64,000 nt of DNA from NCBI RefSeq assembly GCF_030246865.1, contig NZ_CP126738.1:3038001-3102000 (forward strand). The letters run 5' to 3'. The notes below the pieces were generated by a model. It had not been told where the DNA came from. It made no database searches and saw nothing but the letters and a program-made list of their open reading frames with translations. Source of the stretch: Microbacterium sp. zg-B96. GTDB lineage: Bacteria; Actinomycetota; Actinomycetes; Actinomycetales; Microbacteriaceae. The translations under genes and the position numbers were made by a program. Every line of letters begins with the position of its first letter. Position 1 is the first letter of the stretch. Shown in pieces: positions 7,416 through 16,122 of this stretch.

Positions 7416-9176
7416 GTGCCGGACACCCTCACAGCCACCCCGCCAGAGGCATCCACCCGGCTGCCGGGTGCTCCCGCGCGGTTCCCCACCTCTGCACGCA
7501 GCGCAGCAGGAAAATGGCTGCGCCGCCACGGCCTGACGACAGGACTGGCACTGGTCCTGCTCTTCCTGGTGCTCTACCCGCTCCTCCGACTGCAGTTCCT
7601 CGCCCTGGAGGACGGCGCGCGCGCCTACCGCGAGGCCATCGCGCTCCCCGACCTCGCCACCACGCTGCTGACCACGGCGGCACTCGGGGTGGGTTCCCTG
7701 CTCATCTCCCTGGTCCTGGGCACAGCCCTGGCATGGTTCTCGCTGCGCCTCCCCCGTCGGCACGCGTGGATGTCCATCATCCCGATTCTGCCGATCGTCC
7801 TCCCCGCCGTCGCGGTCGTGGTCGGCTGGGCCTTCCTGCTCTCGCCCCAGGTGGGCTTCATCAACATCGCCTTGCGCGCCCTCCCGTTCGTCGACGTCGC
7901 CACCCCCACGGTCGGCCTGCCGAGCGGTCCGCTCAACATCTACTCCGTGCCGGGCATCATCATCGTGACCGGTCTGCAGTTGGCGCCACTGGTCTTCCTC
8001 TTCCTCCAGGGCAGCCTCAAGCAGCTCAACTTCGAGACCATCGAAGCCGCATCGGTCGCGGGGGCCGGATCGGTCCGCGTCTTCCTGACCGTGGTGCTGC
8101 CGCTGCTGCGACCGGCTCTGGTGTACTCCGCCGCCTTCGCAATGCTGCTGGGGCTCGGCCAGCTCACGGCGCCACAGTTCCTGGGAGCACGCGACGGCAT
8201 CCGCGTGCTCGCCACCGAGATCTATCGGTTCGGCGGGACGGCTCCCACCGATTTCGCCCTGGCCGCAGCGGTGGCCTCACCCCTCCTGATCGCAGGCATT
8301 CTCTTCATCGTGGTGCAGCGACTGCTCCTGCGCCGGGACTTCCGCTTCGTGAGCACGGGGACCAAGGGCGCCTCACGCCCCGGTAAGCCATCACGCTTTT
8401 CCGCCCCCTTCATCGCGGTCTACGGCATCATCACCATCGTCCTGCCGTTCGGCGCAATCGCCCTGGTCTCACTGGTGCCGTACTGGACCGCCACGATCAC
8501 CACCTTCACGATCGACAACTTCGTGCGCGCACTCACCACGCCCGCCATCCTCGACGCGCTCGGCAATAGTGTCGGCACGTCGGTCGGGGCGATCCTCATC
8601 GCACTCCCGCTTGGGTATCTGCTCACCGACATCCTCTACCGCCGTCGGGGCAGCGCTCTCGCGCGCGGGACCATCGACGTCCTCGTGCAGATGCCGCTCG
8701 GAGTCCCCGCCGTCGTCTTCGGCGTGGGCCTGCTGTTCGTGTACACCGGCAATCCGTTCACCCTCTACGGCACACCCGCACTCATCGTCCTCACATACGT
8801 GGTCATCGTCCTCCCCTTCACCGTCCGGATGCAGCTCGCGGCGCGGATGGCGGTCGGCAACTCGCACGAGGATGCCGCGCGTGCGTCGGGCGCAGGCGCG
8901 ATTCGCGCACACCTCACCGTCGTCGTCCCCATGATGCGCGGAGCGCTCGCCGGGGCGGCCGTGCTGGCCTTCGTGATCCTGACGCACGAGTTCGCGGCGT
9001 CCATGTTCGTCCGCTCCGCCCGCACCCAGGTGCTGGGCACTCTGCTCTACCAGGAGTGGACCCACGGCTCGTACCCCATGGTCGCCGCCGTCAGCATCAT
9101 CATGTCGGTGGTCACCGCGGTGGGCCTCGTCGTGGCGATGCGGCTCGGCGGTCGCGACACGCTGGAGTCTCTGTGA
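7416..9176 (+). CDS. ABC transporter permease, fused double-domain (Fbp/Thi type)
   Basis: A 586-residue integral membrane protein with about 12 transmembrane helices in two homologous halves. Each half carries a permease EAA loop: EAASVAGAGSVRVFLTVVLP near residue 210 and EDAARASGAGAIRAHLTVVVP near residue 490. This fused architecture is typical of the FbpB/ThiP/PhnV group that works with one ATPase and one periplasmic-type binding protein. GTG start preceded by AGGAGGAG. The binding-protein gene follows after 238 bp, and the ATPase is divergent at 5306-6397. Together they make a complete importer. Confidence 0.93.
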   Translation: MPDTLTATPPEASTRLPGAPARFPTSARSAAGKWLRRHGLTTGLALVLLFLVLYPLLRLQFLALEDGARAYREAIALPDLATTLLTTAALGVGSLLISLVLGTALAWFSLRLPRRHAWMSIIPILPIVLPAVAVVVGWAFLLSPQVGFINIALRALPFVDVATPTVGLPSGPLNIYSVPGIIIVTGLQLAPLVFLFLQGSLKQLNFETIEAASVAGAGSVRVFLTVVLPLLRPALVYSAAFAMLLGLGQLTAPQFLGARDGIRVLATEIYRFGGTAPTDFALAAAVASPLLIAGILFIVVQRLLLRRDFRFVSTGTKGASRPGKPSRFSAPFIAVYGIITIVLPFGAIALVSLVPYWTATITTFTIDNFVRALTTPAILDALGNSVGTSVGAILIALPLGYLLTDILYRRRGSALARGTIDVLVQMPLGVPAVVFGVGLLFVYTGNPFTLYGTPALIVLTYVVIVLPFTVRMQLAARMAVGNSHEDAARASGAGAIRAHLTVVVPMMRGALAGAAVLAFVILTHEFAASMFVRSARTQVLGTLLYQEWTHGSYPMVAAVSIIMSVVTAVGLVVAMRLGGRDTLESL

Positions 9177-9414
9177 ACCAAATCAGATCTAGCGGCACGC
9201 CAGTTTGCTAAGTATAATAAAGATTACGAAGAAGGTCTTGGGCGTTCGCCCATGGAACGACAGCTGTCGACGACCGGGAAGGCCCACGGCCCGAGGACGA
9301 AGTAGTCCCCGGTGACCCGAGGTCCCGAGCGGATCGGCGCACTGCGTCGCACACCACTTCCTCACCCACACGGGGAGACGACCCGCGCTCTCCCGTACAG
9401 TCGAAGGGAACACC
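9177..9414 (+). promoter_or_regulatory. Leader and internal promoter before the binding-protein gene
   Basis: A 238-bp spacer inside the transporter operon. It contains a perfect TATAAT at 9213-9218 within CTAAGTATAATAAAGATTAC (9208-9227), a copy of the block-wide motif, and a small hairpin GGGCGTTCGCCC at about 9240. No good -35 is visible. An extra promoter for high binding-protein expression is the simplest reading. I see no recognisable riboswitch. Confidence 0.45.
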
Positions 9415-10470
9415 GTGAAGAGGCAATCCATGCGCATGGGCGTGATCGCAAGCTCGCTGCTCGCGATTTCGCTGGTCGCGACCGGCTGCGCAGTCAGCGA
9501 CGACACTCCTCCAGATGCCACACCCGAAGCCAGCGGCGACAGCGAGTGGCAGGGCGTCATCGACGCCGCGAAGGAGGAGGGACGCCTCACGTGGTACTCC
9601 GTCGCACCGGCCGAGGTGCGCGAGGGCCTCAAAGCCGCGTTCGAGGAGAAGTACCCGGAGATCACGCTTGAGATCCTCGCCATGGGCACGGCCGATATGA
9701 ACGCCGCGCTCGAGGCCGAGCACGACACCGGAGCCGAAGGCGCCGACGTGGTCACGTCCGTCGATTACGGCTGGATCCTCGACAAGTCGGAGGAAGGCTG
9801 GATCAGCGACCTCGAAGGACCCGCTGCCGAGGTCCCGGAGTGGAGCGACTACATCATCGACGGCAAGATCGCCAGCGCCGGCCTGGGGCTCATGGTGCTC
9901 GGCTGGAACACTTCGCTGTACAGCGGCACCGTCGAGTCGTACGACGACCTCCTCATCTCCGACCTGGGAGACGGCGCCATCGGTACGGCCCGCCCGGAAC
10001 CTGCGATCCACGCGGACCACTGGGCCTTCGTGGAAGAGTCGCACAATCCGGACTACCAGGCCGAACTGGCCGAGCAGGACCCGGCGCTGTACCCGAGCGC
10101 GTTCGCACTCCAGGAGGCGCTTGCAGCCGGTGAGGTCGCCGTGGGCGCCTTCGTTTCGGCTGCCGACATGGTCGGCCTCAAGGACAAGGGAGCTCCAGTG
10201 GAGTTCACCGTGCCCGACCCGGCCCTGGCGATCGGCAACATGTTCTTCATCCCTGCTTCGGGCAAGAACCAGAACGCCGCACAGCTGTTCATGGATTTCT
10301 TCCTGTCCGAAGAGGGCCAGGCGATCGCAGCGAAGAACGCCTTCAGCCCCCTCCCCTCGGTTGACACGCTCGCGGGAGGCAGTGAAGTGGTGCTGACCAA
10401 CGTCGACCGCGTCCTCGATCAGGACTGGTTCGCCGGCTACCTGGCCGACTGGAAGGCCATCTACGAGTGA
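9415..10470 (+). CDS. ABC transporter substrate-binding lipoprotein (Fbp family)
   Basis: A 351-residue exported lipoprotein. The N-terminus MKRQSMRMGVIASSLLAISLVATGC is a signal peptide with a lipobox ending at Cys25. The mature part has the Fe3+/2-aminoethylphosphonate-type binding fold: EWQGVIDAAKEEGRLTWYS, then EEKYPEITLEILAMGTADM, GADVVTSVDYGWILD, and a C-terminal FSPLPSVDTLAGG. The sequence lacks the paired tyrosines that would prove iron binding, and clustering with CoA catabolic genes argues for an organic acid ligand. GTG start with GAAGGGA upstream; an ATG at codon 6 or 8 is also possible. Confidence 0.9.
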   Translation: MKRQSMRMGVIASSLLAISLVATGCAVSDDTPPDATPEASGDSEWQGVIDAAKEEGRLTWYSVAPAEVREGLKAAFEEKYPEITLEILAMGTADMNAALEAEHDTGAEGADVVTSVDYGWILDKSEEGWISDLEGPAAEVPEWSDYIIDGKIASAGLGLMVLGWNTSLYSGTVESYDDLLISDLGDGAIGTARPEPAIHADHWAFVEESHNPDYQAELAEQDPALYPSAFALQEALAAGEVAVGAFVSAADMVGLKDKGAPVEFTVPDPALAIGNMFFIPASGKNQNAAQLFMDFFLSEEGQAIAAKNAFSPLPSVDTLAGGSEVVLTNVDRVLDQDWFAGYLADWKAIYE

Positions 10471-10483
10471 CCCGCCCACGCTG

Positions 10484-10539
10484 AGAGAAGGGGGGTGGGA
10501 TGCCAAGGCATCCCACCCCCCCCCCCCCCCCCCTTCTCT
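10484..10539. terminator. Bidirectional terminator hairpin with an 18-base C tract
   Basis: The arms AGAGAAGGGGGGTGGGATGCC and GGCATCCCACCCCCC...CTTCTCT pair perfectly around a two-base centre, except that six Gs on the left face a run of 18 Cs (10516-10533) on the right. It lies between the convergent binding-protein and HMG-CoA-lyase genes. The 12 extra Cs would bulge out of the stem. Confidence 0.8.
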
Positions 10540-10557
10540 TATCAGAACTGTCGCGCG

Positions 10558-11487
10558 TCAGCCCGTCGCAAGGGCCCGCACGACGCCCGAGGGAGCCGGC
10601 CGCCCCAGCACTCCCGCCATCCAGGCGCTCGTCTCGACCAGGGCGGGGAGATTGACGCCGGTGTGAATTCCCAGCCCGTGCAGCATCCACACCAGGTCCT
10701 CAGTCGCGAGGTTGCCAGTCGCCCCCGGGGCGTAGGGGCATCCCCCAAGCCCGCCGGCCGATGCGTCGAAGGTCCGCACGCCGACCTCCAATGCCGCGTA
10801 CGCGTTCGCCAGCGCCTGCCCGTAGGTGTCGTGAAAGTGCACTGCGAGCGCATCGATGCCGACACCGCTGTCGACGAAGGCCGCGAGCAGGGCCTTGACG
10901 TGACCAGGCGTGCCCACACCGATCGAGTCGCCGATCGACAGCTGCGTCGCGCCCAGATCGAGTAGTCGCCGACCCGCCGCGACGACCTGCTCGATGGGCA
11001 CGTCGCCCTCCCAAGGGTCGCCGAAGCACATCGAGACGTACGCGCGCACGTCGAGGCCGTGTTCGCGTGCACGCGTCACGGTGGGCTCGAACATCGCGTA
11101 CTGCTCGTCTAGCGACCGGTTGAGGTTCTTGCGCGCGAACGAGTCGGTCGCACTCCCGAAGATCGCGATGGTACGGACACCGGCAGCCAGCGCGCGATCC
11201 AGTCCCCGCTCATTGGGGACCAACACGGGCAGCGTAACCGGGCCGTCGAGGTCGAGCTGTTCGAGGACTTCGGTGGCATCGCCCAGTTGCGGCACCCAGT
11301 CAGGACGCACGAAGCTCGTCGCCTCGATCGTGGTGAGGCCTGCGGCGATCAGTCGACGGATAAACTCCACTTTCGCCGCCGTGGGGACGAGCGCCGACTC
11401 ATTCTGCAGGCCATCTCGCGGGCCCACTTCGTAGACCGTCACCGCCGCGGGAAGCCCCGCCTGCGTGGAACATTGGGGATCTCTCAT
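10558..11487 (-). CDS. mvaB: Hydroxymethylglutaryl-CoA lyase family protein
   Basis: A 309-residue TIM-barrel lyase of the HMG-CoA lyase family, which splits 3-hydroxy-3-methylglutaryl-CoA into acetyl-CoA and acetoacetate. All landmarks are present: VYEVGPRDGLQNE with the catalytic Arg, AVHFHDTYGQALAN with the metal-binding HxH, and the signature loop GLGGCPYAPGATGNLATED with the catalytic Cys. Length is normal. It is second in a minus-strand pair after an acyl-CoA dehydrogenase (27 bp). No 3-methylcrotonyl-CoA carboxylase is in the window, so the HMG-CoA-like substrate may come from another branched acid rather than leucine. Confidence 0.9.
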   Translation of the reverse strand: MRDPQCSTQAGLPAAVTVYEVGPRDGLQNESALVPTAAKVEFIRRLIAAGLTTIEATSFVRPDWVPQLGDATEVLEQLDLDGPVTLPVLVPNERGLDRALAAGVRTIAIFGSATDSFARKNLNRSLDEQYAMFEPTVTRAREHGLDVRAYVSMCFGDPWEGDVPIEQVVAAGRRLLDLGATQLSIGDSIGVGTPGHVKALLAAFVDSGVGIDALAVHFHDTYGQALANAYAALEVGVRTFDASAGGLGGCPYAPGATGNLATEDLVWMLHGLGIHTGVNLPALVETSAWMAGVLGRPAPSGVVRALATG

Positions 11488-11514
11488 GTTTTGCTCCTCT
11501 GGTCAGCCGACCGC

Positions 11515-12681
11515 TCAGTAGGACCGTTCCAGCCCCAGCACGTGTTCGGCGATGAAGTTCAGAACCATCTCCTGAGGCACGGGGGCACTCTTCATCAGGC
11601 GGGACTCGACCCAATAGCGGCCCACGTCGTACTCGTCGGCGTACGCGTAGCCGCCGAGGGTTTGCATGGCGCGGTCCGCGGCGAAGAAGGCCGCATCCGA
11701 CGCGAGGTACTTGGCGGCGTTGGCCTGCTCGCCGCAGGGCATTCCGTTGTCGTACCGCCACGAGGCCTCGCGTACCGCGAGCTCGGCCGCACGCAGCCGC
11801 ATGTGCGCTTCCGCAAGGGGGAAGGAGATGCCCTGATTCTTGCCGATCGGCCTGCCGAACACGCGCCGCTCGCGCGCATACTGCGTGGCCTTGCGCAGGG
11901 CAGCGCGCCCGATGCCGATCGCTTCGCCGGCGATGAGGATGCGCTCGGGGTTGAGCCCGTCGAGAATGTAGCGGAACCCGGCACCTTCGTCCCCAACACG
12001 ATCCGTCACGTCCACCCGGAGCCCGTCGTAGCGGGTCTCGCACGATCCGACGGCATTGCGGCCGATCTTGTCGATGAGCCGGATGTCGACCTCGGGGACC
12101 TGGAGGTCGCCGAGCAGGAGCGTCATCCCATCCGTGCGGCGGGTCACCTCGGCCGCGGGCGTCGTGCGGCACAGCAGGAGGACCTTCTGCGCGATGTGTG
12201 CCTTCGTGGTCCACACCTTCTGGCCGTGCACGATGTACTGATCGCCCTCGCGCACGGCTCGTGTGGTGATCGACGGCGTGTCCAACCCGGCATCCGGCTC
12301 GGTGACGCCGAACGCGACGTGCAGGCTGCCGTCTGCCACCACCGGTAGATATCGGCGCTTCATCTCCTCCGTGCCGTGTTTGACGACGGGATTCATGCCG
12401 AAGATGGAGATGTGCACGGCGCTCGCGCCGTTCATCGCGGCTCCGGACGCGGCGACCTCCTCCAGCACGATGGACGCCTCAGTGATGCCCCCGCCGCCCC
12501 CGCCGTATTCCTCTGGGATGGCGATCCCCACCCACCCGGCCTGCGCCATGGCGTTGTAGAACTCCCAGGGGAACTCGTGCTCCCGGTCGTGACGCCGCCA
12601 GTACTCGTCGCCGAAACCCTTGCACAACTCGCGTATGGCACCGCGGATGGCGCGGAGATGGTCAGGCTCTTCGAAATCCAA
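11515..12681 (-). CDS. Acyl-CoA dehydrogenase
   Basis: A 388-residue acyl-CoA dehydrogenase. It has WVGIAIPEEYGGGGGG, FGVTEPDAGLDTPSITTRAVR, YIVHGQKVWTTKAH and RERRVFGRPIGKNQGISFPLA, and ends in RLMKSAPVPQEMVLNFIAEHVLG. That C-terminal form is common in enzymes for short or branched acids. The start is read as TTG at 12681 (LDFEEPDHLRAIRGA), since GGGAG lies 6 bases before it and homologues begin there; the frame itself is open much further upstream, overlapping the divergent CoA-transferase gene. It precedes the HMG-CoA lyase gene and would make the enoyl-CoA for that branch. Confidence 0.85.
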   Translation of the reverse strand: MDFEEPDHLRAIRGAIRELCKGFGDEYWRRHDREHEFPWEFYNAMAQAGWVGIAIPEEYGGGGGGITEASIVLEEVAASGAAMNGASAVHISIFGMNPVVKHGTEEMKRRYLPVVADGSLHVAFGVTEPDAGLDTPSITTRAVREGDQYIVHGQKVWTTKAHIAQKVLLLCRTTPAAEVTRRTDGMTLLLGDLQVPEVDIRLIDKIGRNAVGSCETRYDGLRVDVTDRVGDEGAGFRYILDGLNPERILIAGEAIGIGRAALRKATQYARERRVFGRPIGKNQGISFPLAEAHMRLRAAELAVREASWRYDNGMPCGEQANAAKYLASDAAFFAADRAMQTLGGYAYADEYDVGRYWVESRLMKSAPVPQEMVLNFIAEHVLGLERSY

Positions 12682-12735
12682 GGGGGCTCCCGCAATCGGC
12701 TCGCCACTGGTGCGGCGAGCGTGGACAGAATAACT

Positions 12736-12757
12736 CTTAATCTTTACTATATTTGAC
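12736..12757 (-). promoter_or_regulatory. Candidate shared operator between divergent genes
   Basis: On the minus strand this reads TCAAATATAGTAAAGATTA, the clearest copy of the motif repeated in other promoters of the block. It lies between the acyl-CoA dehydrogenase (minus) and CoA-transferase (plus) genes and includes a TATAGT that could be a -10 element. Confidence 0.45.
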
Positions 12758-12783
12758 TCCACGACCCTCCGGAAGAGGTGCAC

Positions 12784-14007
12784 ATGGAGTGGATGGAACG
12801 CGACGACGCGTTCGCCGGCCTCACGTCGGGCACGCGATTCGTCGCCGGCAACGCGACCGGAACGCCCAACACCCTGCTGGCGGGACTCGCCAGACGCGCA
12901 CTGCAAGTGCGCGGCTTGATCCTCCGCAGCGGACTGCTCCTGGGCGACCTCGGGCTCGAGCCTGCGGTGCGCGCCGGTGCCCTGACCGTACGCAGCTGGC
13001 ACGTGCACGGCGCCATGCGCCGGCTGCAGCGGGAAGGCCTCGTGGACTACACCCCCCTGCGACTGCTGGACATCCCGCAGCGGGTCCTCGCCGCATCCGA
13101 CGTCGCACTCCTGCGTGTGGGACCGCCCGACGCCGACGGCTGGTGCTCGCTCGGACCATCCGCCAGCTACGCGCGACGCGCAGCCGAGACCGTTCCGATG
13201 GTGATCGCCGAAGTCACCGACGACATGCCCCGCACATACGGAGACAGCCGCCTCCACATCTCGCGCATCGACCGGTTCGTCCGATCCGAGACCGCGCTGC
13301 CCACCCAGGATCCCGGCGATCTGGACGTTGCAGGCCGCGCACTAGCCGGGCAGGTGCTCGCCCTGCTGCCCGCGGGGGCGACGGTGCAGCTCGGCATCGG
13401 CAAGGTACCCGATGCCATCGCTGCGGCCCTGGGAGAGGAGGACGGAGACGCCCCGCCCGGCCTGATCGGACTCGTGACCGACGCGATGCTCCCACTCATC
13501 GAGCGGATCGCCCGCGCAGGCGGCCGAGTAAAGGCGCTGGAGGTCATCGGCAGCGACGCACTGATGCGTTGGTTGCACGAGAATCCCGTGGTCCAGATGG
13601 CCGACTCGCAGGAACTGCACAATCCGCTCTACCTGGCCCGCGTGCCGAACCTCGTCTCCGTAAACTCCGCGATCGCGGTGGACATCCGCGGGCAGGTGGC
13701 CTCGGAGTCCGTCGCGGGCGCGGTGATCGCCGGCGTGGGCGGCAGCGCGGACTTCGCCGAAGGGGCCCACCTCTCTCCGGGCGGTCTGCGCATCATCGCA
13801 CTGGGGTCCACCACGCGCTCGGGTGCGTCGACCATCGTCGCCGCCCACCGGAGCGAGGACACCGTCACCGCGGCCCACCACAGCGTCGACCTCGTCGTCA
13901 CCGAGCACGGGGTCGCGGATCTGCGTGGCGCGACGGTGCGCGAGCGCCGCGACGCGCTCACCGCGATCGCGGCACCGGAGCATCGCGAGGCGCTCCGGGC
14001 CTCCTGA
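12784..14007 (+). CDS. Acetyl-CoA hydrolase/transferase family CoA-transferase
   Basis: A 407-residue family I CoA-transferase of the acetyl-CoA hydrolase/4-hydroxybutyrate CoA-transferase type. It moves CoA from acetyl-CoA (or another donor) to a carboxylate. Seen are VQLGIGKVPDAIAAALGEE, VQMADSQELHNPLYLARVPNLVSVNSAIAVD, the GGSADFAEGAHLSPGG loop and LVVTEHGVADLRGATVRER, which in this family surround the CoA and catalytic Glu sites. ATG at 12784 is chosen (AGAGG 5 bases before); a GTG at 12778 is too close to that site. It is followed after 42 bp by a CaiB-type transferase, giving two mechanistically different CoA-transferases side by side. Confidence 0.88.
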   Translation: MEWMERDDAFAGLTSGTRFVAGNATGTPNTLLAGLARRALQVRGLILRSGLLLGDLGLEPAVRAGALTVRSWHVHGAMRRLQREGLVDYTPLRLLDIPQRVLAASDVALLRVGPPDADGWCSLGPSASYARRAAETVPMVIAEVTDDMPRTYGDSRLHISRIDRFVRSETALPTQDPGDLDVAGRALAGQVLALLPAGATVQLGIGKVPDAIAAALGEEDGDAPPGLIGLVTDAMLPLIERIARAGGRVKALEVIGSDALMRWLHENPVVQMADSQELHNPLYLARVPNLVSVNSAIAVDIRGQVASESVAGAVIAGVGGSADFAEGAHLSPGGLRIIALGSTTRSGASTIVAAHRSEDTVTAAHHSVDLVVTEHGVADLRGATVRERRDALTAIAAPEHREALRAS

Positions 14008-14049
14008 GCGCGACGCCCGAACTCCACCGACAGCACAGAAGGAACCCCC

Positions 14050-15222
14050 ATGGCATCAGGACACGGCGACCACCGCACGACCGAAGGCGGCCCACTGGCC
14101 GGAGTGACGATCGTGGACACCACGTCGATGCTCATGGGACCGTACTGCACGGCGGTCCTTCGGGAGATGGGTGCCCGGATCATCAAGATCGAGCCGCGGG
14201 AAGGCGACATCTCCCGCGGCATCGACGACCGCGAGCAGAATCTCCTCGGCCCGATCTACCTGAACCTCAATCGCGGCAAGGAGTCGATCGCACTCGACTT
14301 GCGCAACGCCGACGACCGGGCCCTCTTCGACCGCTTCGTCGCGCGGGCCGACGTGGTGACGCACAACCGACCGCCGGGCTCCGAGATTCGCATCGGGCTC
14401 GACTATGACACGCTGTCCGCCGTCAATCCGCGCATCATCGTGTGTGGCATGTTCGGCTTCGGAGCGGATGGCCCCTACGGCCCGCTACCCGCATACGACG
14501 ACGTCATCCAGTCCGCCTCCGGCCTGGCGGCACACCAGACCGGCGCAGGCGAGCCCCAGTACATCCGCACGCCCCTGACCGACAAGATCACCGGGATAGT
14601 GGCGGCCGGGGCGATCGCCGCCGCCCTGTACGAGCGGGAGCAGTCCGGCACGGGGCAGCTCATCGAAGTGCCCATGTACGAGACCATGGTCCGGTTCCTT
14701 CTCGTCGAGCAGCAGGGCGCTCAGATATTCGATCCTCCGCGGGGTCCAGCCGGCTACGCGCGCACGAACTCGCCGCACCGACATCCCTACCGCACTGCCG
14801 ACGGACTCATCGGCATCCTCGCGAGCACGGACGCGCATTGGGCATCATTGTTCCGGGTGCTCGGTCATGCCGAGCTCATCCAGGACGAGCGGTTCGTCAG
14901 CATCACCCGTCGCACCGCGAACATCGACGCACTCTACGCCTGGCTGGCCGCCGAGGTGGCGGCGCATCCGACCGAGCAATTGCTCGAGGCGCTGCAGGGC
15001 GCGCGGGTGCCCGCCATGCGCGTCAACGCGATCGAGGACCTGTTCGATGATCCCCATCTGCGCGCCACGAACTTCTTCGAGCGTGTCGAGCATCCCGTCC
15101 TGGGGCCGCTTCGGCAGGCGGGCGCACCCGTGCACTTCGGGCGAAGCGGGACGCCGGAGCTCTTCCCCGCACCGGTTCTCGGCGCCCACGCCGACGACTT
15201 GCGCGCCGAGTTCGAGGCATGA
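14050..15222 (+). CDS. CaiB/BaiF family (family III) CoA-transferase
   Basis: A 390-residue family III CoA-transferase. These interlocked dimers form an aspartyl-CoA intermediate. It has the N-terminal pattern GVTIVDTTSMLMGPYCTAVLREMGARIIKIEP, LNLNRGKESIALDLRN, and IRTPLTDKITGIVAAGAIAAALYERE, where the Asp of PLTDKITG is the expected nucleophile. Ribosome-binding site AAGGAA precedes the ATG. It ends 21 bp before the convergent GntR gene. Likely activates the growth substrate or an intermediate at the expense of a pathway CoA ester. Confidence 0.92.
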   Translation: MASGHGDHRTTEGGPLAGVTIVDTTSMLMGPYCTAVLREMGARIIKIEPREGDISRGIDDREQNLLGPIYLNLNRGKESIALDLRNADDRALFDRFVARADVVTHNRPPGSEIRIGLDYDTLSAVNPRIIVCGMFGFGADGPYGPLPAYDDVIQSASGLAAHQTGAGEPQYIRTPLTDKITGIVAAGAIAAALYEREQSGTGQLIEVPMYETMVRFLLVEQQGAQIFDPPRGPAGYARTNSPHRHPYRTADGLIGILASTDAHWASLFRVLGHAELIQDERFVSITRRTANIDALYAWLAAEVAAHPTEQLLEALQGARVPAMRVNAIEDLFDDPHLRATNFFERVEHPVLGPLRQAGAPVHFGRSGTPELFPAPVLGAHADDLRAEFEA

Positions 15223-15243
15223 GCGCGCCGCATCCGGCGGTGC

Positions 15244-16053
15244 TCAGAGACTCTTGAACGCCTGCACTGCCAGGAGGGACGATGAATCGACGACTTCGTC
15301 GCCGTGACGATCAAGCACGATCTGCTGCGTCGCGCGCACGTGCTTCTCCGCCAGTTGACGCGCCCCCTCGGCATCACCCTCATCGACGAGCTTGATCAGG
15401 ACCTCGTGCGTGCGCAGCGACTCGCGCTGCTGGTCCTCACCGGGGTACTGCGCGGTGGCCTTGACGCTCTGCGCCCACGTCTTCTCTTGAATCGACCACA
15501 CTGCGGACAAGGTTCGCACAACCAACCGCAGGCTCTGGTTCTGCAGCCCGCCGACGATGATCTCGTGGAACACGCGGGCGTGTGCGGAGTACTGGTCGCC
15601 AACCCCCACGAGGCGCTCGGTTTCGGCCAGGTTCTCCCTCAGTGCCGGCACGATCGTCGCGTGGCGGTCGGGACGTGTGGCGCATTCTGCCACGCACATC
15701 GGCTCGAGGATGACGAGTGACTCCGCGAGGTCGGAAAGTCGCACGCCCTGCCCCTGCATCGAAAGGGCGACGGCAAACGCCGCGGATGACCAGTCCGGCT
15801 TGTGGACGAATGCACCGCCGAACTTGCCGCGGCGCACCGTGATGAGGCCCTCTGCCTCGAGAATGCGGAGCGCCTCTCGCACGGACGGACCGCTCACGCC
15901 ATACTCACGCACGAGGTCTTCCTGGCGAGGAAGCGGGATGTCAGTCTGATCGCTCTGCAGGATGCGCTGCCGCAGATCAGCGGCGATGGCCTCGGCGATG
16001 CGCGGAGTCATGCCGACTCGCAGGGCCGTTGCTCTGTGATTCTCGTCTGCCAT
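15244..16053 (-). CDS. GntR family transcriptional regulator with FCD ligand domain
   Basis: A 269-residue repressor-type regulator. Residues about 15-90 form the winged helix-turn-helix (RQEDLVREYGVSGPSVREALRILEAEGLITVRRG), and the rest is an all-helical FCD domain (RVFHEIIVGGLQNQSLRL) that usually binds a carboxylate. It is the only regulator in the first 25 kb and closes a minus-strand operon (crotonase, two acyl-CoA dehydrogenase subunits, regulator). The palindrome TCAAGTATAAACTTGA at 16094-16109 lies 41 bp upstream, consistent with autoregulation. I infer that it controls the whole catabolic block. Confidence 0.92.
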   Translation of the reverse strand: MADENHRATALRVGMTPRIAEAIAADLRQRILQSDQTDIPLPRQEDLVREYGVSGPSVREALRILEAEGLITVRRGKFGGAFVHKPDWSSAAFAVALSMQGQGVRLSDLAESLVILEPMCVAECATRPDRHATIVPALRENLAETERLVGVGDQYSAHARVFHEIIVGGLQNQSLRLVVRTLSAVWSIQEKTWAQSVKATAQYPGEDQQRESLRTHEVLIKLVDEGDAEGARQLAEKHVRATQQIVLDRHGDEVVDSSSLLAVQAFKSL

Positions 16054-16093
16054 TGCACCGATCCTTCAACGATCTGCAAAACGTGGGACGGAA

Positions 16094-16109
16094 TCAAGTA
16101 TAAACTTGA
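16094..16109. promoter_or_regulatory. Palindromic operator candidate upstream of the GntR regulator
   Basis: TCAAGT-ATAA-ACTTGA: perfect 6-bp arms with a 4-bp centre. It lies in the 69-bp gap before the regulator gene. Half-sites like TCAAGT or TTAAGT followed by ATA recur at 2237-2280, 9208, 12736 and 18273. Confidence 0.55.
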
Positions 16110-16122
16110 AAGTCTTGCCAGG

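Noticed and set aside
9177..9414. Riboswitch in the leader of the binding-protein gene
   Set aside because: No conserved aptamer core recognised; only a small hairpin and an AT-rich promoter-like motif are visible.
5306..10470. Iron(III) uptake system
   Set aside because: Although Fbp-like in family, it lacks visible iron-ligand tyrosine pairs, siderophore genes or a Fur/DtxR-type box, and is embedded in CoA catabolism.
12682..13257. N-terminal extension of the acyl-CoA dehydrogenase at 11515
   Set aside because: Runs antisense through the CoA-transferase gene and across an AT-rich promoter; homology begins at LDFEEPDHL.
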